Source of the DNA: Candidatus Limnocylindrales bacterium
GTDB lineage: Bacteria > Desulfobacterota > Binatia > UBA1149 > CAITLU01
Direction: 5' to 3'
NCBI GenBank assembly: GCA_035571835.1
Contig: DATNBU010000043.1
Coordinates: forward strand, 1 to 64,000
DNA length: 64,000 nt
Position numbers and translations under genes: made by a program. Of the stretch, positions 18,956 through 28,565 are shown piece by piece. Below the pieces are notes generated by a model. It did no database searches and was not told the origin of the DNA. It saw only the letters and a list, made by a program, of their open reading frames with translations. Every line of letters begins with the position of its first letter. Position 1 is the stretch's first letter.

Positions 18956-20899
18956 TTACGCCGGGCAGTGCAGCGTCACTGGCTGCCCCACCGCCTTCTT
19001 CAGGACGGTCTGCGCATCGACTGCTGTAACGCCATCTCTGCCGTTCGCGTCACAGACCCGGACGTCGCACGGCTTGGATTCCACGGCGGCATTCAGAACG
19101 TACAATGCGTCGACAGCTGTCGGCGCAGGTCGCTTCGGGTTTCGCGGCTGGCCGCACGGCACACGCAGGCAGTCGTCACGGCAGTATTCGCCGAACTCGA
19201 AATCGGTCTCTCCGTCGTCGCAGTCTTCCCACGGGTCGATTCCGCCATTCCCGCAATTGCGCTCGAGGGCGCAATCTGCCGGCTGCAGCCCATTTTTCCC
19301 CCAGCAGGCAATCGTGCCGTCCTCGTGCAGACCGCATGTGTGTTCCTCGCCGGCTGCGAGACTCACGAATTTCTCATCGGGAGGAGATGCCTCGCCATTG
19401 TGGTCATAACCCCAGCACACGGCCGTGCCGTCCTCGCGCAGTCCGCATGTCTGCCATCGGCCGGCAGTGATCCGGACGAACGTTTCGTCGGGTGGCGAGG
19501 ATTGACCGTGGTTGTCCGCGCCCCAGCACGTGACCTTTCCGTCGTCTCGCAGACCGCACGTGTAGTCGCGACCGCCGGCAAGCTGAACGAATGTTCCCGG
19601 CGGCGGCGATGCCTCGCCATCTTCGTTGTATCCCCAGCACTCGGCGGTGCCGTCCTGGTGTAGCCCGCAGATATGCGACGAACCCGCAGTGACCTGCTGG
19701 AAAATCCCGCCCGGTGCGAAACTGTCCGACTGCCTCTGTCCCCAGCATGCAATCGTGCCGCTGGAACGAATTGCACATGCATGATTGCCGTTGGCCGCCA
19801 GCTCGACGAACGCTCCGGCGGGAGGCATCGGGGATCCGGTGAAGGAATATCCGCCCCAGCATGTAATCGCGCCGGCGAGTCCGATTGCACACTCATGGTA
19901 GTAGCCGGCGGCAATGCGGTGGAACGATCCTTCCGGCGGGATCTCTTCGCCGTACAAGCCGAATCCCCAGCAATCGATGCCTCCGTCGAGACCAATTGCG
20001 CAGCCGTGCACGTGTCCGACAGCGATCGCGGAATAGGATCCCGGCGGCGGACTGAAAAGGCTCTCGCCCCAGCAGACGGTATTGCCGCCGGCAGTCAGTC
20101 CGCACGCATGCAGATAGCCTGCACTCACGTCAACGAACGTTCCTGCCGGCACGGCGAGCTCGCCGTATTTGTTGTCACCCCAGCACACGATCGTGCCGTC
20201 GTCGCGAAGACCGCACGTGTGCGAGCCGCCGGCCGAGATGCGCGTAAAGTGATCAGCCGGCGGCACCGATTCGCCGAAGAAGTTTGCGCCCCAGCAGACA
20301 ACGCTGCCGTCAGCCTTCAGTGCGCACGTGTGCTCTCTGCCGGTGGAGACCTGCACGAACGTACCGGCCGGTGGCGTCGATACTCCGAAGCCGTCCCATC
20401 CCCAGCACACGATGGTCCCGTCGATGCGCAGCGCACAGCTGTGTGCGTTGCCCGAAGTGACCTGCGTGAAGTTGCCGTCCGGTGGCGTGGTGCTGCCGCT
20501 CTCCGCTTTGCCCCAGCATATAAGCGTGCCGTCGGTTCGCAGTGCGCAGGCATGGTGATAACCCGAGGAGACCTGCGTGAACTGCCCTGGCACTACGACG
20601 CCCAGGTGGTCCGCCGTGAAACCGCCCCAGCAGTCGATGCTTCCGTCATCGCGAACTCCGCATACGTGGTAGAGGCCGGAGGAGATGTCCTCGAAGCGTT
20701 CTGCCGGCACGTCGCCTTTGCCGTAGCTGGTATTGCCCCAGCACGACGCGCTGCCGTCGGCACGCAGCGCGCAGCTTGCGCTGCCGCCGGCCGACACCTG
20801 AACGAATCCGCAGCTTTCTTCGGCAATTCCCGCTCGCACGGATGCGAGCAGTGCAGCCGCGACAAGAAGAGACGCCGTACACAGGCGAGATCGAGTCAT
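18956..20899 (-). CDS. Secreted RCC1-type repeat protein with dockerin-like C-terminus
   Basis: A 647-residue exported protein (signal peptide residues 1 to about 26). Residues about 33-545 hold fourteen RCC1-like repeats of the form FxxVSxGxxHxCALRxDGTxxCWG, enough for two seven-bladed propellers. Every repeat has two cysteines eleven or so residues apart, suggesting a disulfide per blade. A Cys-rich segment follows (CGNGGIDPWEDCDDGE), as seen in myxobacterial-type surface proteins. The C-terminus holds two dockerin-like helices: a degenerate one (TAVDALYVLNAAVE) and an intact calcium loop (CDANGRDGVTAVDAQTVLKK). The intact helix-loop unit closely matches the ends of two nearby secreted proteins. 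It is probably surface-associated; the binding partner is unknown. Confidence 0.88.
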   Translation of the reverse strand: MTRSRLCTASLLVAAALLASVRAGIAEESCGFVQVSAGGSASCALRADGSASCWGNTSYGKGDVPAERFEDISSGLYHVCGVRDDGSIDCWGGFTADHLGVVVPGQFTQVSSGYHHACALRTDGTLICWGKAESGSTTPPDGNFTQVTSGNAHSCALRIDGTIVCWGWDGFGVSTPPAGTFVQVSTGREHTCALKADGSVVCWGANFFGESVPPADHFTRISAGGSHTCGLRDDGTIVCWGDNKYGELAVPAGTFVDVSAGYLHACGLTAGGNTVCWGESLFSPPPGSYSAIAVGHVHGCAIGLDGGIDCWGFGLYGEEIPPEGSFHRIAAGYYHECAIGLAGAITCWGGYSFTGSPMPPAGAFVELAANGNHACAIRSSGTIACWGQRQSDSFAPGGIFQQVTAGSSHICGLHQDGTAECWGYNEDGEASPPPGTFVQLAGGRDYTCGLRDDGKVTCWGADNHGQSSPPDETFVRITAGRWQTCGLREDGTAVCWGYDHNGEASPPDEKFVSLAAGEEHTCGLHEDGTIACWGKNGLQPADCALERNCGNGGIDPWEDCDDGETDFEFGEYCRDDCLRVPCGQPRNPKRPAPTAVDALYVLNAAVESKPCDVRVCDANGRDGVTAVDAQTVLKKAVGQPVTLHCPA

Positions 20900-20994
20900 G
20901 CGGCGACTTAGACTATGCCGTCAGACTCGAAGCAACGACGAATTCGACTCCCGGGTCGAGGAGATCATCAACCAACGCCTTTGCGGTCCGGAAG

Positions 20995-23900
20995 CTACAA
21001 CGCCGTGCAGCTCGTGACGCTCGCCAACCCGACCGCCTTGCGCAGGATCGCGAGCGCGTCGGCCGTATCGACCTTCCCGCTGGCGTTGACGTCGCAGACG
21101 TTGTTCGCGCACGCCACGAGATCGACCGCAGCGCGCAGCGCCAGCAGCGCATCCGACGCGGTCAGCTCGCAGTCCGAGTTCGCGTCGCCGCACAAGGGAT
21201 CGACCGACGTCGTCGCGACCGTGCAGCCGCATGCGGCGCCGATGCCGTCGTAGTTGGTGTCTTCCTGCCCCGGATTGGCGACGTCGGGGCAGTTGTCCTC
21301 GCAGTCGGGAACCGAATCGCCGTCGCGATCGGACGAGAGCGCTGCGGTCGGAGTGTAGAGGACGGCCTGGCGAACGAGGTCGACCGACTCCCTGCCGGCC
21401 CACGCCAGGCCCACCGTGCGGGTTTCGTTCTGGATCCCGGCGACCGCCGTGAACACGCCCGCGCGGCTTTTGCGATACTGCACGAGAACGGTGTTGCTGC
21501 CTTCGCTGAGCACGATCTGCCAGAAGTTGGGATACGCAGGAGTGTAGGTGTCGTTTTCGCTCTGCACGATGAGCCGCCGGTGCGGAGCCTCTCCGACGGT
21601 CTGGTACCAGAGCGTCGTCTCGTACGTGACGTAGTCGTGCCACAGCGCAACGATGCTTGCAGCCGGTGTGAAGCGCGACGGAAGCGATCGCGGGTAGTAC
21701 CCCGCGAACTGGTTCGGGATGAAGCTGACGAGCCCCGAGCTCGATCCGTAGAGCTGCGAATACGTCTCGCCGTAGAACTGGAAGTCAAAGCCGATCGGAA
21801 TGGCATCCGGCATGAAGAAGTGGGCGAGCACGGGCGTGCCGGTATCCTGGATGTCGATGTCCTCGAATACGGGCTCGGTCCCATCGGGCGGCGCCAGCGT
21901 GTCGGACTCCGAGTAGCATCCGCCGGTGTCGAGCCTGCCCTGTTCCTCGCAGGCATCGGCGATGCGGTTGCCGTTGCCGTCTTCCTGGCCGGGATTCGGG
22001 ACGCCCACGCAGTTGTCGCACGCGTCGTCGACGCCGTCGGCGTCCTCGTCGGCGAGGTCGGGATCGCAAACGTCGCCGGTGCCGTCACCGTCGCAGTCGC
22101 GCTGCTCCGGGTTGGCGACGGCCGGACAGTTGTCGTCGTCTTCGCAGACGAAGTCCGCGTCCTCGTCGGAGGAGCAATCGAATTTCTCGCAGTCGCCGTC
22201 GCCGTCGATGTCGGCGTTGCCCGGCCCGTTGCAATTGTCGCACGCGTCGCCGTAGCCGTCATGGTCGGCGTCGGCCTGGTCGGCGTTTGCCGCCCGGCAG
22301 TTGTCGAGGCAATCGACGACGCCGTCGGCGTCGCTGTCGGTGCTCAGTCCGGGCGCGGGGACGAATCGCACGGCGTCGTGTTCGAACTCTACCGGCTCGA
22401 ACCCCGTGACACGCAGGCCCACCCTGCCGGTCTCGTTCTCGATGCCGGCCGTAGCGTCTTCGTCGCGCGCGTTGCGGTACTGCAGCAGGATCTCGCCCGT
22501 GCCTTCCGACAGCACGATCTCCATGACGCGCGTGTTTTCTGGGTTGAAGCAGCGGTTCTCGGCGTCGAACTCGAGCACGAACCTTCGGTTCGGCGCGTCT
22601 CCTGTCGTCTGGTACCACACGCTCGTCTGCGCCTGGCACGACTCGTACGCCGCCGCGGCAATGAAGCCGCTCGGCTCGCCGAGAGACGGGATGTAGAAAC
22701 CGGTGACGTGTGACTCCTGGTCTCGCAGGAATGTGAGCCATCCGTCGCGGTCGACGTAGAGCTGCTGGTACGTCGTGCCGTAGAAGGCGAAATCGAAACC
22801 GATCGGTATCGCCACGTTCTGGAACGTCCAGATGTTCGTCACCGGCGTTCCGGTCGCGGAGATATCGATGAAATCGTACGCCGGCTCGCTGCCGTCCGCG
22901 GGCGCGATCGTGTCGGTCTCGAAGTAGCAGCCGCCGCTGTCTAGCTGGCCCTGCGGCTCGCACGCGTCGCCGGTTTTGTTGCCGTTGCGATCGGTCGGAT
23001 CGGCATTGGCGACGTCCGGGCAGTTGTCGAGCGGGTCGCACAATCCGTCGCCGTCGCGATCGGTGGTCCCGAGGCCATCGCAGCCGTCGCACGCGTCGCC
23101 GGGGAAATCGTTATCGCTGTTCTTCTGGTCCGGGTTCGCGACAGTCGGGCAGTTGTCGCACCACGAATCGATGCCGTCTCCATCTTCGTCGTAGAAGTCC
23201 GGATCGCATGCGTCACCAACGGCGTTGAAGCCGCAGTCGTGCTGGTCGGGGTTCCATAGGGTCAGGCAGTTGTCGACCGGATCGCAGCGGCCGTCGAGAT
23301 CGAAGTCGCTCACGCCGAAGCCGACGCAGTGGTCGCATGCGTCTCCGAAATGGTCGTTGTCGGTGTCGATCTGATCGGGATTGACGACCGTAAGGCAGTT
23401 GTCGACGCCGGAGCAGACTCCGTCGCCGTCGACATCGGTATCACCATCGCCGACGCAACTGTCGCAGGCGTTTCCGAAACCGTCCTCGTCGTCGTCGTCC
23501 TGGTTGTAGTTGGCGGTGCCCGCACAGTTGTCGCACCGGTCGTCGACGCCGTCGCCGTCGGTGTCGACCGTGTCGGGATCGCACGGATCTCCGATGCGGT
23601 CGGAGTCGCAATCGCGCTGGTCGACGTTGACAGCCTGCGGGCAGTTGTCGAGGCAGTCGCGAAGACCGTCGGAGTCGGTGTCGGCGATCAACTCCGCGGT
23701 CGGAGCGTAGCGAACTGCCTCGTTGACGAGGTGCATCTCCTCGGGTCCGCCCCAGCGCACTCCGATCGTTCCGGCCTCGTTCTCGATTCCGGCGACGATG
23801 GTGTACCGGGTGGTGACGGATGGATACTCGACGAAGATGTCGCCTGTCGATTCGTCGAGAATGAGTTGCCATTGGCTGTGATGACTGGAGTCGAGAACCA

Positions 23901-26796
23901 CGTCCGGGAACTCGAGCACGAACTGCCGGTTCGGCGCCGATCCGCGCGTTGCATAGAAACCGTAGTCGACTGTCGGGCCGGCCAGCGGCGCGATGACGGC
24001 ATACGGTGCATATGCAGATGGCAATCCGTTCGGGTGATCCCACGGCTGGTCGTCGAGGAAGCTAACGAACCCTCGCGTCGAGACATAAACGGTGGAGTAC
24101 GTCCTGCCGTAGAATTCGAAATCGAATCCGAGCGGAACCGGATCGCACTTCGATGCATTGATGCACGACAGCGGCGTACCGGTTTCCGCAATGCTGTCGA
24201 ACGCGAATACCGGTTCGTTGCCATTCGGCGGCGCAATGGTATCGAAGACGGCGTAACAGCCGGCGTTGTCGAGCCGTCCCTGCACGTCGCAGACGTCCCC
24301 GGTCCTGTTGCCGTTGATGTCGGTCTGGTCGCGGTTGGCCAGCTCCGGACAGTTGTCTTCGTTCGCACAGATGCCGTCGTTGTCGGCGTCGGCGTAGTAC
24401 GGAGCGACGTCACCATCGCACGCGTCGCCGATTTCGTCGAAATCGCAATCGAGTTGGAAGACGTTGGGTACCTGCGGGCAGTTGTCGTCGTTGTCGCAGC
24501 GCTCGTCGCCGTCGGAGTCGGCGGGGCCCTGGTTCGCGCAGGTATCGCAGACGTCGCCGAATCCGTCGTGTTCCTTGTCCTCCTGCCCGGGGTTGGCGAT
24601 CGCGGGACAATTGTCGCACGCATCGGCCACGCCGTCGCCGTCGCCGTCGATCGTATCCGGGTCGCACGGATCGCCGATAAAATCGTGGTCGCAGTCGTCC
24701 TGGGTCGGATTGAAGATGTCAGGGCAGTTGTCCTGCTCATCGCAGGTGTCGTCGCTGTCCGCGTCGGACGGCCCGTATCCGAGACAGGAATCGCATGCGT
24801 TACCGAACGGATCGCCGTCGCTGTCGGCCTGGTCCGGGTTGGCAAGATCGGGACAGTTGTCGCAAAGCACATCGACTCCGTCGCCGTCGGAATCGACCGT
24901 ATCCTGGTCGCACGCATCGCCGGTGCCGTCCGCGTCGCAGTCGGACTGCAGCGGGTTGGTGACGAGCGGGCAGTTGTCCGTGCCCGTGCACACCGCATCT
25001 CCGTCCTCGTCCGACGGACCATTACCGGTGCAGGTGTCGCACGCGTCGCCGAAGCCATCGCCGTCTGCGTCGGACTGCGTGGTATTGGCGATTCCCAGGC
25101 AGTTGTCGCACGCATCGCCGATCCGGTCCGCGTCGCCATCGGTCGAATCCGCATCACACACGTCGCCGATTCCGTCCTGGTCGCAATCGTTCTGTTCGGG
25201 GTTCGCGTCGGCGGGGCAGTTGTCGAGACAGTCGCGAATGCCGTCCGAGTCGGCGTCGCCGGTCATTGCTTCGGTCGGCGAGTAGCGAACCGTCTGGTCG
25301 GCAAGATGGATCGGTTGCCAGCCGGCCCATTGAAGCCCGATCGTCCCGTCATGGTTCTGAATTCCGCCGCTCGCAAAGAACCGATCGTGGACGGCGCTGG
25401 CGTAGTTGACCTCGATCCGGTTCGTGCCTTCGTGCAGCACGATCTCGAAGGTCACCGTCGTGTCGAAGTCGTTGCGTAGCGCAACGTTCAGGAACTCGAC
25501 GATGAAGCGGCGATTCGGGGCGTTGCCGAGAGTCTGGTAGATCACCTCTCCAGTGCCCGGGAACAGATTCGTCCACAGCCCCGCGATGAGCGTGGCTGGA
25601 TTGGTGAATCCGGGCAGACGCCCGCCGTAGCAGCATCCGGTCGTCAGCACTCCGTCGAACTGAAGGAAGCCGTTACTCGACAGCCACGCGTGCGTGAACG
25701 TTTTTCCGTAGAGCTCGAAGTCGAAGCCGAGCGGCAACGGATCGGTGAGCTCCTCGTCGCCGAGCTCGAGCTTGGTCCCCGTTGCAGCGATGTCGGTAAA
25801 CGTGAACTGCGGCTCGCTGCCGTCCGGCGGCGAGACCGTATCGGACGCGGTGTAGCAGCCGCGGTTGTCGGACTTGGATTGCGGCTCGCACGCGTCGACG
25901 AGCAGGTTTCCGTTGACGTCGCCCGGCTGCGGGTCGGGATCGAGCGGGCACGCGTCGGCGCCATCGCAGAGCGCGTCGCCATCGGTGTCGGCAGCGCCCG
26001 GCCCCACGCACGTGTCGCAGGGGTCACCGAACGAGTCGTCGTCCGCGTCGTCCTGCGATTCGTTGGCGATGCCCGAACAGTTGTCGCATGTGTCCACGAA
26101 ACCGTCGTCGTCGCTATCGGTTGTCGTGCGCGTGCTTCCGATGAGCCAGCTCGCGATTGCGGCCGCGACCTCCTTCCCTTTGGCGGAGTTCCGATCGATG
26201 CGAAGCATCGCCACGACGATCCGGCCAGCCGAGCTCTTGCTCGCGATCAGAACGGGAGCGTTCGCGCGCGAGACGGCGAGCACGTTGTAGTCGGGTGAGG
26301 CGTGCGAGAACGTACCCGGGATCGAGCAGGACGTGCTGGAGAAATCGGACGGAACAAGATCGGGAGACGGTCCCGTGATGATCGGATGCCGAAGCCCGAT
26401 GTCGGTGAAGTCGAGGGAGCTCAGGCAGTTGTCGGTGTTGGGCGATTCGACGTCGCCCGGCAGCCAGGACACGTCCTGGCCGGAAAACGTGGGAACGTAG
26501 AGCCCGACACCGGATGCCGCGAGCCTCGTCACGAGCGGTTTTGCTTTGGCGACGAACTCGGAGTCGACGCAGCCGAATGCGATCACATCCTCCGCAATGG
26601 AACAGCCTTCGACCAGCATCTGATGCGACGTGATGGAGCGAACCGAATCCCAGCCCGGCCATTTATTGATCGCCGGTATGTCCGAGAGGGGGCAGTTGTC
26701 GACGACCAGGAGGCTGGCGGCGAATGCGGCCGATGGTGCAACGAAAACGAGGATCGCGAAGAGCGACGCGGCGGCCCGGGTCTTGAAGGATTTCAC
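20995..26796 (-). CDS. Giant secreted thrombospondin type-3 / nidogen-like modular protein with dockerin-like C-terminus
   Basis: About 1,933 residues. A GTG at 26796 gives a typical signal peptide (KSFKTRAAASLFAILVFV); a TTG three codons upstream is possible. After the signal comes a Rossmann-like domain of about 190 residues (LLVVDNCPLSDIPAINKWPG). Long stretches of calcium-binding TSP3 repeats follow (DSDGDGVDVLCDNCPDLANP type), interrupted four times by a beta module of about 200 residues that begins GCYxxxDTxxPPDGxEP and contains PNRRFIVEF and GGIQNHDGTIGLQWAG, similar to nidogen-like domains. The C-terminal 65 residues hold two dockerin-like loops (GDANSDCELTASDALLALR and CDVNASGKVDTADALAILRK). 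It lies downstream of a divergent small membrane gene and upstream of the RCC1 protein gene. A rigid calcium-stabilised surface fibre or adhesin is inferred. Confidence 0.9.
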   Translation of the reverse strand: MKSFKTRAAASLFAILVFVAPSAAFAASLLVVDNCPLSDIPAINKWPGWDSVRSITSHQMLVEGCSIAEDVIAFGCVDSEFVAKAKPLVTRLAASGVGLYVPTFSGQDVSWLPGDVESPNTDNCLSSLDFTDIGLRHPIITGPSPDLVPSDFSSTSCSIPGTFSHASPDYNVLAVSRANAPVLIASKSSAGRIVVAMLRIDRNSAKGKEVAAAIASWLIGSTRTTTDSDDDGFVDTCDNCSGIANESQDDADDDSFGDPCDTCVGPGAADTDGDALCDGADACPLDPDPQPGDVNGNLLVDACEPQSKSDNRGCYTASDTVSPPDGSEPQFTFTDIAATGTKLELGDEELTDPLPLGFDFELYGKTFTHAWLSSNGFLQFDGVLTTGCCYGGRLPGFTNPATLIAGLWTNLFPGTGEVIYQTLGNAPNRRFIVEFLNVALRNDFDTTVTFEIVLHEGTNRIEVNYASAVHDRFFASGGIQNHDGTIGLQWAGWQPIHLADQTVRYSPTEAMTGDADSDGIRDCLDNCPADANPEQNDCDQDGIGDVCDADSTDGDADRIGDACDNCLGIANTTQSDADGDGFGDACDTCTGNGPSDEDGDAVCTGTDNCPLVTNPLQSDCDADGTGDACDQDTVDSDGDGVDVLCDNCPDLANPDQADSDGDPFGNACDSCLGYGPSDADSDDTCDEQDNCPDIFNPTQDDCDHDFIGDPCDPDTIDGDGDGVADACDNCPAIANPGQEDKEHDGFGDVCDTCANQGPADSDGDERCDNDDNCPQVPNVFQLDCDFDEIGDACDGDVAPYYADADNDGICANEDNCPELANRDQTDINGNRTGDVCDVQGRLDNAGCYAVFDTIAPPNGNEPVFAFDSIAETGTPLSCINASKCDPVPLGFDFEFYGRTYSTVYVSTRGFVSFLDDQPWDHPNGLPSAYAPYAVIAPLAGPTVDYGFYATRGSAPNRQFVLEFPDVVLDSSHHSQWQLILDESTGDIFVEYPSVTTRYTIVAGIENEAGTIGVRWGGPEEMHLVNEAVRYAPTAELIADTDSDGLRDCLDNCPQAVNVDQRDCDSDRIGDPCDPDTVDTDGDGVDDRCDNCAGTANYNQDDDDEDGFGNACDSCVGDGDTDVDGDGVCSGVDNCLTVVNPDQIDTDNDHFGDACDHCVGFGVSDFDLDGRCDPVDNCLTLWNPDQHDCGFNAVGDACDPDFYDEDGDGIDSWCDNCPTVANPDQKNSDNDFPGDACDGCDGLGTTDRDGDGLCDPLDNCPDVANADPTDRNGNKTGDACEPQGQLDSGGCYFETDTIAPADGSEPAYDFIDISATGTPVTNIWTFQNVAIPIGFDFAFYGTTYQQLYVDRDGWLTFLRDQESHVTGFYIPSLGEPSGFIAAAAYESCQAQTSVWYQTTGDAPNRRFVLEFDAENRCFNPENTRVMEIVLSEGTGEILLQYRNARDEDATAGIENETGRVGLRVTGFEPVEFEHDAVRFVPAPGLSTDSDADGVVDCLDNCRAANADQADADHDGYGDACDNCNGPGNADIDGDGDCEKFDCSSDEDADFVCEDDDNCPAVANPEQRDCDGDGTGDVCDPDLADEDADGVDDACDNCVGVPNPGQEDGNGNRIADACEEQGRLDTGGCYSESDTLAPPDGTEPVFEDIDIQDTGTPVLAHFFMPDAIPIGFDFQFYGETYSQLYGSSSGLVSFIPNQFAGYYPRSLPSRFTPAASIVALWHDYVTYETTLWYQTVGEAPHRRLIVQSENDTYTPAYPNFWQIVLSEGSNTVLVQYRKSRAGVFTAVAGIQNETRTVGLAWAGRESVDLVRQAVLYTPTAALSSDRDGDSVPDCEDNCPDVANPGQEDTNYDGIGAACGCTVATTSVDPLCGDANSDCELTASDALLALRAAVDLVACANNVCDVNASGKVDTADALAILRKAVGLASVTSCTAL

Positions 26797-26885
26797 GGAG
26801 GTCAACTAACGGACGCGCGGCCTACACACAATATCGGTGGAAGCGCTCTTCCCGGAGCCGGCTTTCCCTGCTTTTCTTCCAGGTT

Positions 26886-27401
26886 ATGAACGGTCTCGTG
26901 ACGGGCGCTCCGACATTGCCGATGGTGGTCCGGGAAGACGCAAGCACGCGGCGACTGGCCAGCGCGTACCCCGGCGCTTTGAAGCAAAAAGGGCTGCTTC
27001 TCGTCGCTGGGCTGTTCGTTCTGCTCGCCGCACTGCTGGCGTTGTTTCAGCCGACGCTAGCCCTTCTCGCGCTCGTCGGGGCGCTGGTTGTTCCGTTGAC
27101 GGTGGGAGTGACCGCCGCCGCCCTCTCGTTGTTGCGGAGATGGTTTCCGCAGCGCTGGATCATCGATGACAAAACGATCCGCCTGCGCGGATACCAACTG
27201 ATCGGCACTCTGCCATGGAAGGACATCGTCTGGTGGAGCGTTCGTCCAGTCGAAGGCCTCGATGCCTACCGGCAGCTCGTAGTCGGTTTCCGTGTCGATC
27301 GCTTCAGCGAGAAGACGACCGACATCGTCGTCGCGGCGGAGCTTGCCGAAGCGCTCGACCGTCTGTTCCAGACAAAATCGGCAGGAGAGAAGCGTCTCTG
27401 A
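26886..27401 (+). CDS. Small membrane protein with PH-like C-terminal domain, function unknown
   Basis: A 171-residue protein with two adjacent hydrophobic segments at about 36-57 (LLLVAGLFVLLAALLALF) and 60-82 (ALLALVGALVVPLTVGVTAA), then a soluble domain beginning RWFPQRWIIDDKTIRLRGYQ. The strand pattern WIIDDKTIRLRG, then LPWKDIVWWSVRP, then YRQLVVGFRV resembles bacterial PH-like (bPH) domains attached to membranes, but this is only a resemblance. It is divergent from the giant TSP3 gene across 89 bases and followed by about 220 non-coding bases. I do not recognise a named family. Confidence 0.65.
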   Translation: MNGLVTGAPTLPMVVREDASTRRLASAYPGALKQKGLLLVAGLFVLLAALLALFQPTLALLALVGALVVPLTVGVTAAALSLLRRWFPQRWIIDDKTIRLRGYQLIGTLPWKDIVWWSVRPVEGLDAYRQLVVGFRVDRFSEKTTDIVVAAELAEALDRLFQTKSAGEKRL

Positions 27402-27584
27402 GCAAAAACGCCCCTGAGAAAGACGCAAGACGTTATCGGAGCCCCGCCAGAGCGGCGAGATTCGCACGCGTGCTAGGATACTCCGAGCAACAGTACGTCC
27501 GTCTTGCACTGCAGGATTCACTGCGACGGGCGGGATTGTCGTACACCGTCGAGATTCGCGCGGTCTGATCTGCCTTGCGGTGAG

Positions 27585-27611
27585 GTCCGATCGGCTGTAA
27601 TCCGATCGGAC
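27585..27611. promoter_or_regulatory. Perfect 10-bp inverted repeat just upstream of a ribosome site
   Basis: GTCCGATCGG at 27585-27594 and CCGATCGGAC at 27602-27611 flank a 7-base loop. The GAGG ribosome site and ATG of the downstream secreted-protein gene follow at once. It could be an mRNA hairpin that limits translation or a protein operator. There is no T-run, so it is not a rho-independent terminator. Confidence 0.5.
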
Positions 27612-27622
27612 GAGGTAGCGGC

Positions 27623-28519
27623 ATGCGAAAAATGATGACGACCGTAGCGATTGCCGCGATGCTGCTGAGCACCTCGATCTCGCTCGCCGCCGACCCGGTC
27701 TGCGGCGACGTCAACGACACCAGCACGATCACCGCCAGCGACGCACTGCTGGTGCTCAGGAAGAGCGTCTCCCAGCCGGTAGACCTAGACTGCTCCGCTT
27801 TCGACGAGCAGCTCGCGGCTTGCGAGGCATCGCTCGCAGGACGCAACGCCGACCTTGCAGCGTGCAACACCAGCCTGCTCGCGAAGAACGCCGAGCTGGC
27901 CGCGTGCCTCAGCGCGCCGGTCTGCGGCAACGGCGTGGTCGAGGACGGCGAAGACTGCGACGTCGGCAGCCTGAACTCGGACGACTGCGTCTCGCAGGGT
28001 TTTGCGGGCGGCACGCTCGACTGTTCGCCCGGCTGCATCTTCGACACGACCGGCTGCTACGCGCTGCGCTTCGATGCATCCGGCAGCACGATCATCGACC
28101 ATGAGACCGGGCTGGAGTGGGAGAAGAAGACGACAACCGTTTCGAGCGGGGAGAACCCGAACGATCCGCACGACGTCGACAACACTTATGCGTGGACCAC
28201 GACCGGCACCGCGCCCGACGGCGATGCGTTCACCGATTTCCTCGCGAAGCTGAACGGCGGCGGCTCGCAGGATGGACTGACGACGACCGGCTGCTACGCC
28301 GGCCACTGCGACTGGCGGCTGCCGACGGTCGAGGAGCTGCTCGGCATCGGCGCGATCGGCCCGGCGTTCCAGCCGGATGCAGAGGATGCTTACTGGTCGG
28401 CCTCGACAAATGTCGGGACGAAGACGATGGCCTGGTATGTCGACACCGACGACGGCTCGTCGCAGTCGAGCTCCAAGACGACCGCCCGGTTCGTTCGCGC
28501 CGTGCGCTCCGGCGTGTAG
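27623..28519 (+). CDS. Secreted DUF1566 protein with N-terminal dockerin-like motif
   Basis: A 298-residue exported protein with signal peptide residues 1-23. Next comes one dockerin-like helix-loop (CGDVNDTSTITASDALLVLR) like those at the ends of the two large neighbouring secreted proteins. A leucine and cysteine spaced segment (CEASLAGRNADLAAC) may be a short coiled coil. A CGNGVVEDGEDCD motif with four or more further cysteines follows. The C-terminal half is a DUF1566/Lcl domain: HETGLEWEKK, WRLPTVEELLGI, YWSASTNVG and ARFVRAVRSG. DUF1566 domains are found in surface and fimbrial proteins, and their ligand is unclear. GAGG lies upstream of the ATG. Confidence 0.85.
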   Translation: MRKMMTTVAIAAMLLSTSISLAADPVCGDVNDTSTITASDALLVLRKSVSQPVDLDCSAFDEQLAACEASLAGRNADLAACNTSLLAKNAELAACLSAPVCGNGVVEDGEDCDVGSLNSDDCVSQGFAGGTLDCSPGCIFDTTGCYALRFDASGSTIIDHETGLEWEKKTTTVSSGENPNDPHDVDNTYAWTTTGTAPDGDAFTDFLAKLNGGGSQDGLTTTGCYAGHCDWRLPTVEELLGIGAIGPAFQPDAEDAYWSASTNVGTKTMAWYVDTDDGSSQSSSKTTARFVRAVRSGV

Positions 28520-28565
28520 AGCGTTCGCCTCGCCGTGCGCGAGTTGCGCGCTCGACCCGGCGTCT

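Noticed and set aside
23329-25479. Long plus-strand frame opposite the TSP3 protein
   Set aside because: Valine- and alanine-rich mirror of Asp-rich calcium repeats; a typical shadow in high-GC DNA.
27402-27568. Possible small ORF with RFARVLGYSEQQYVRLALQD at its end
   Set aside because: No start codon with a ribosome site in that frame, and the upstream part lies out of frame inside another gene.
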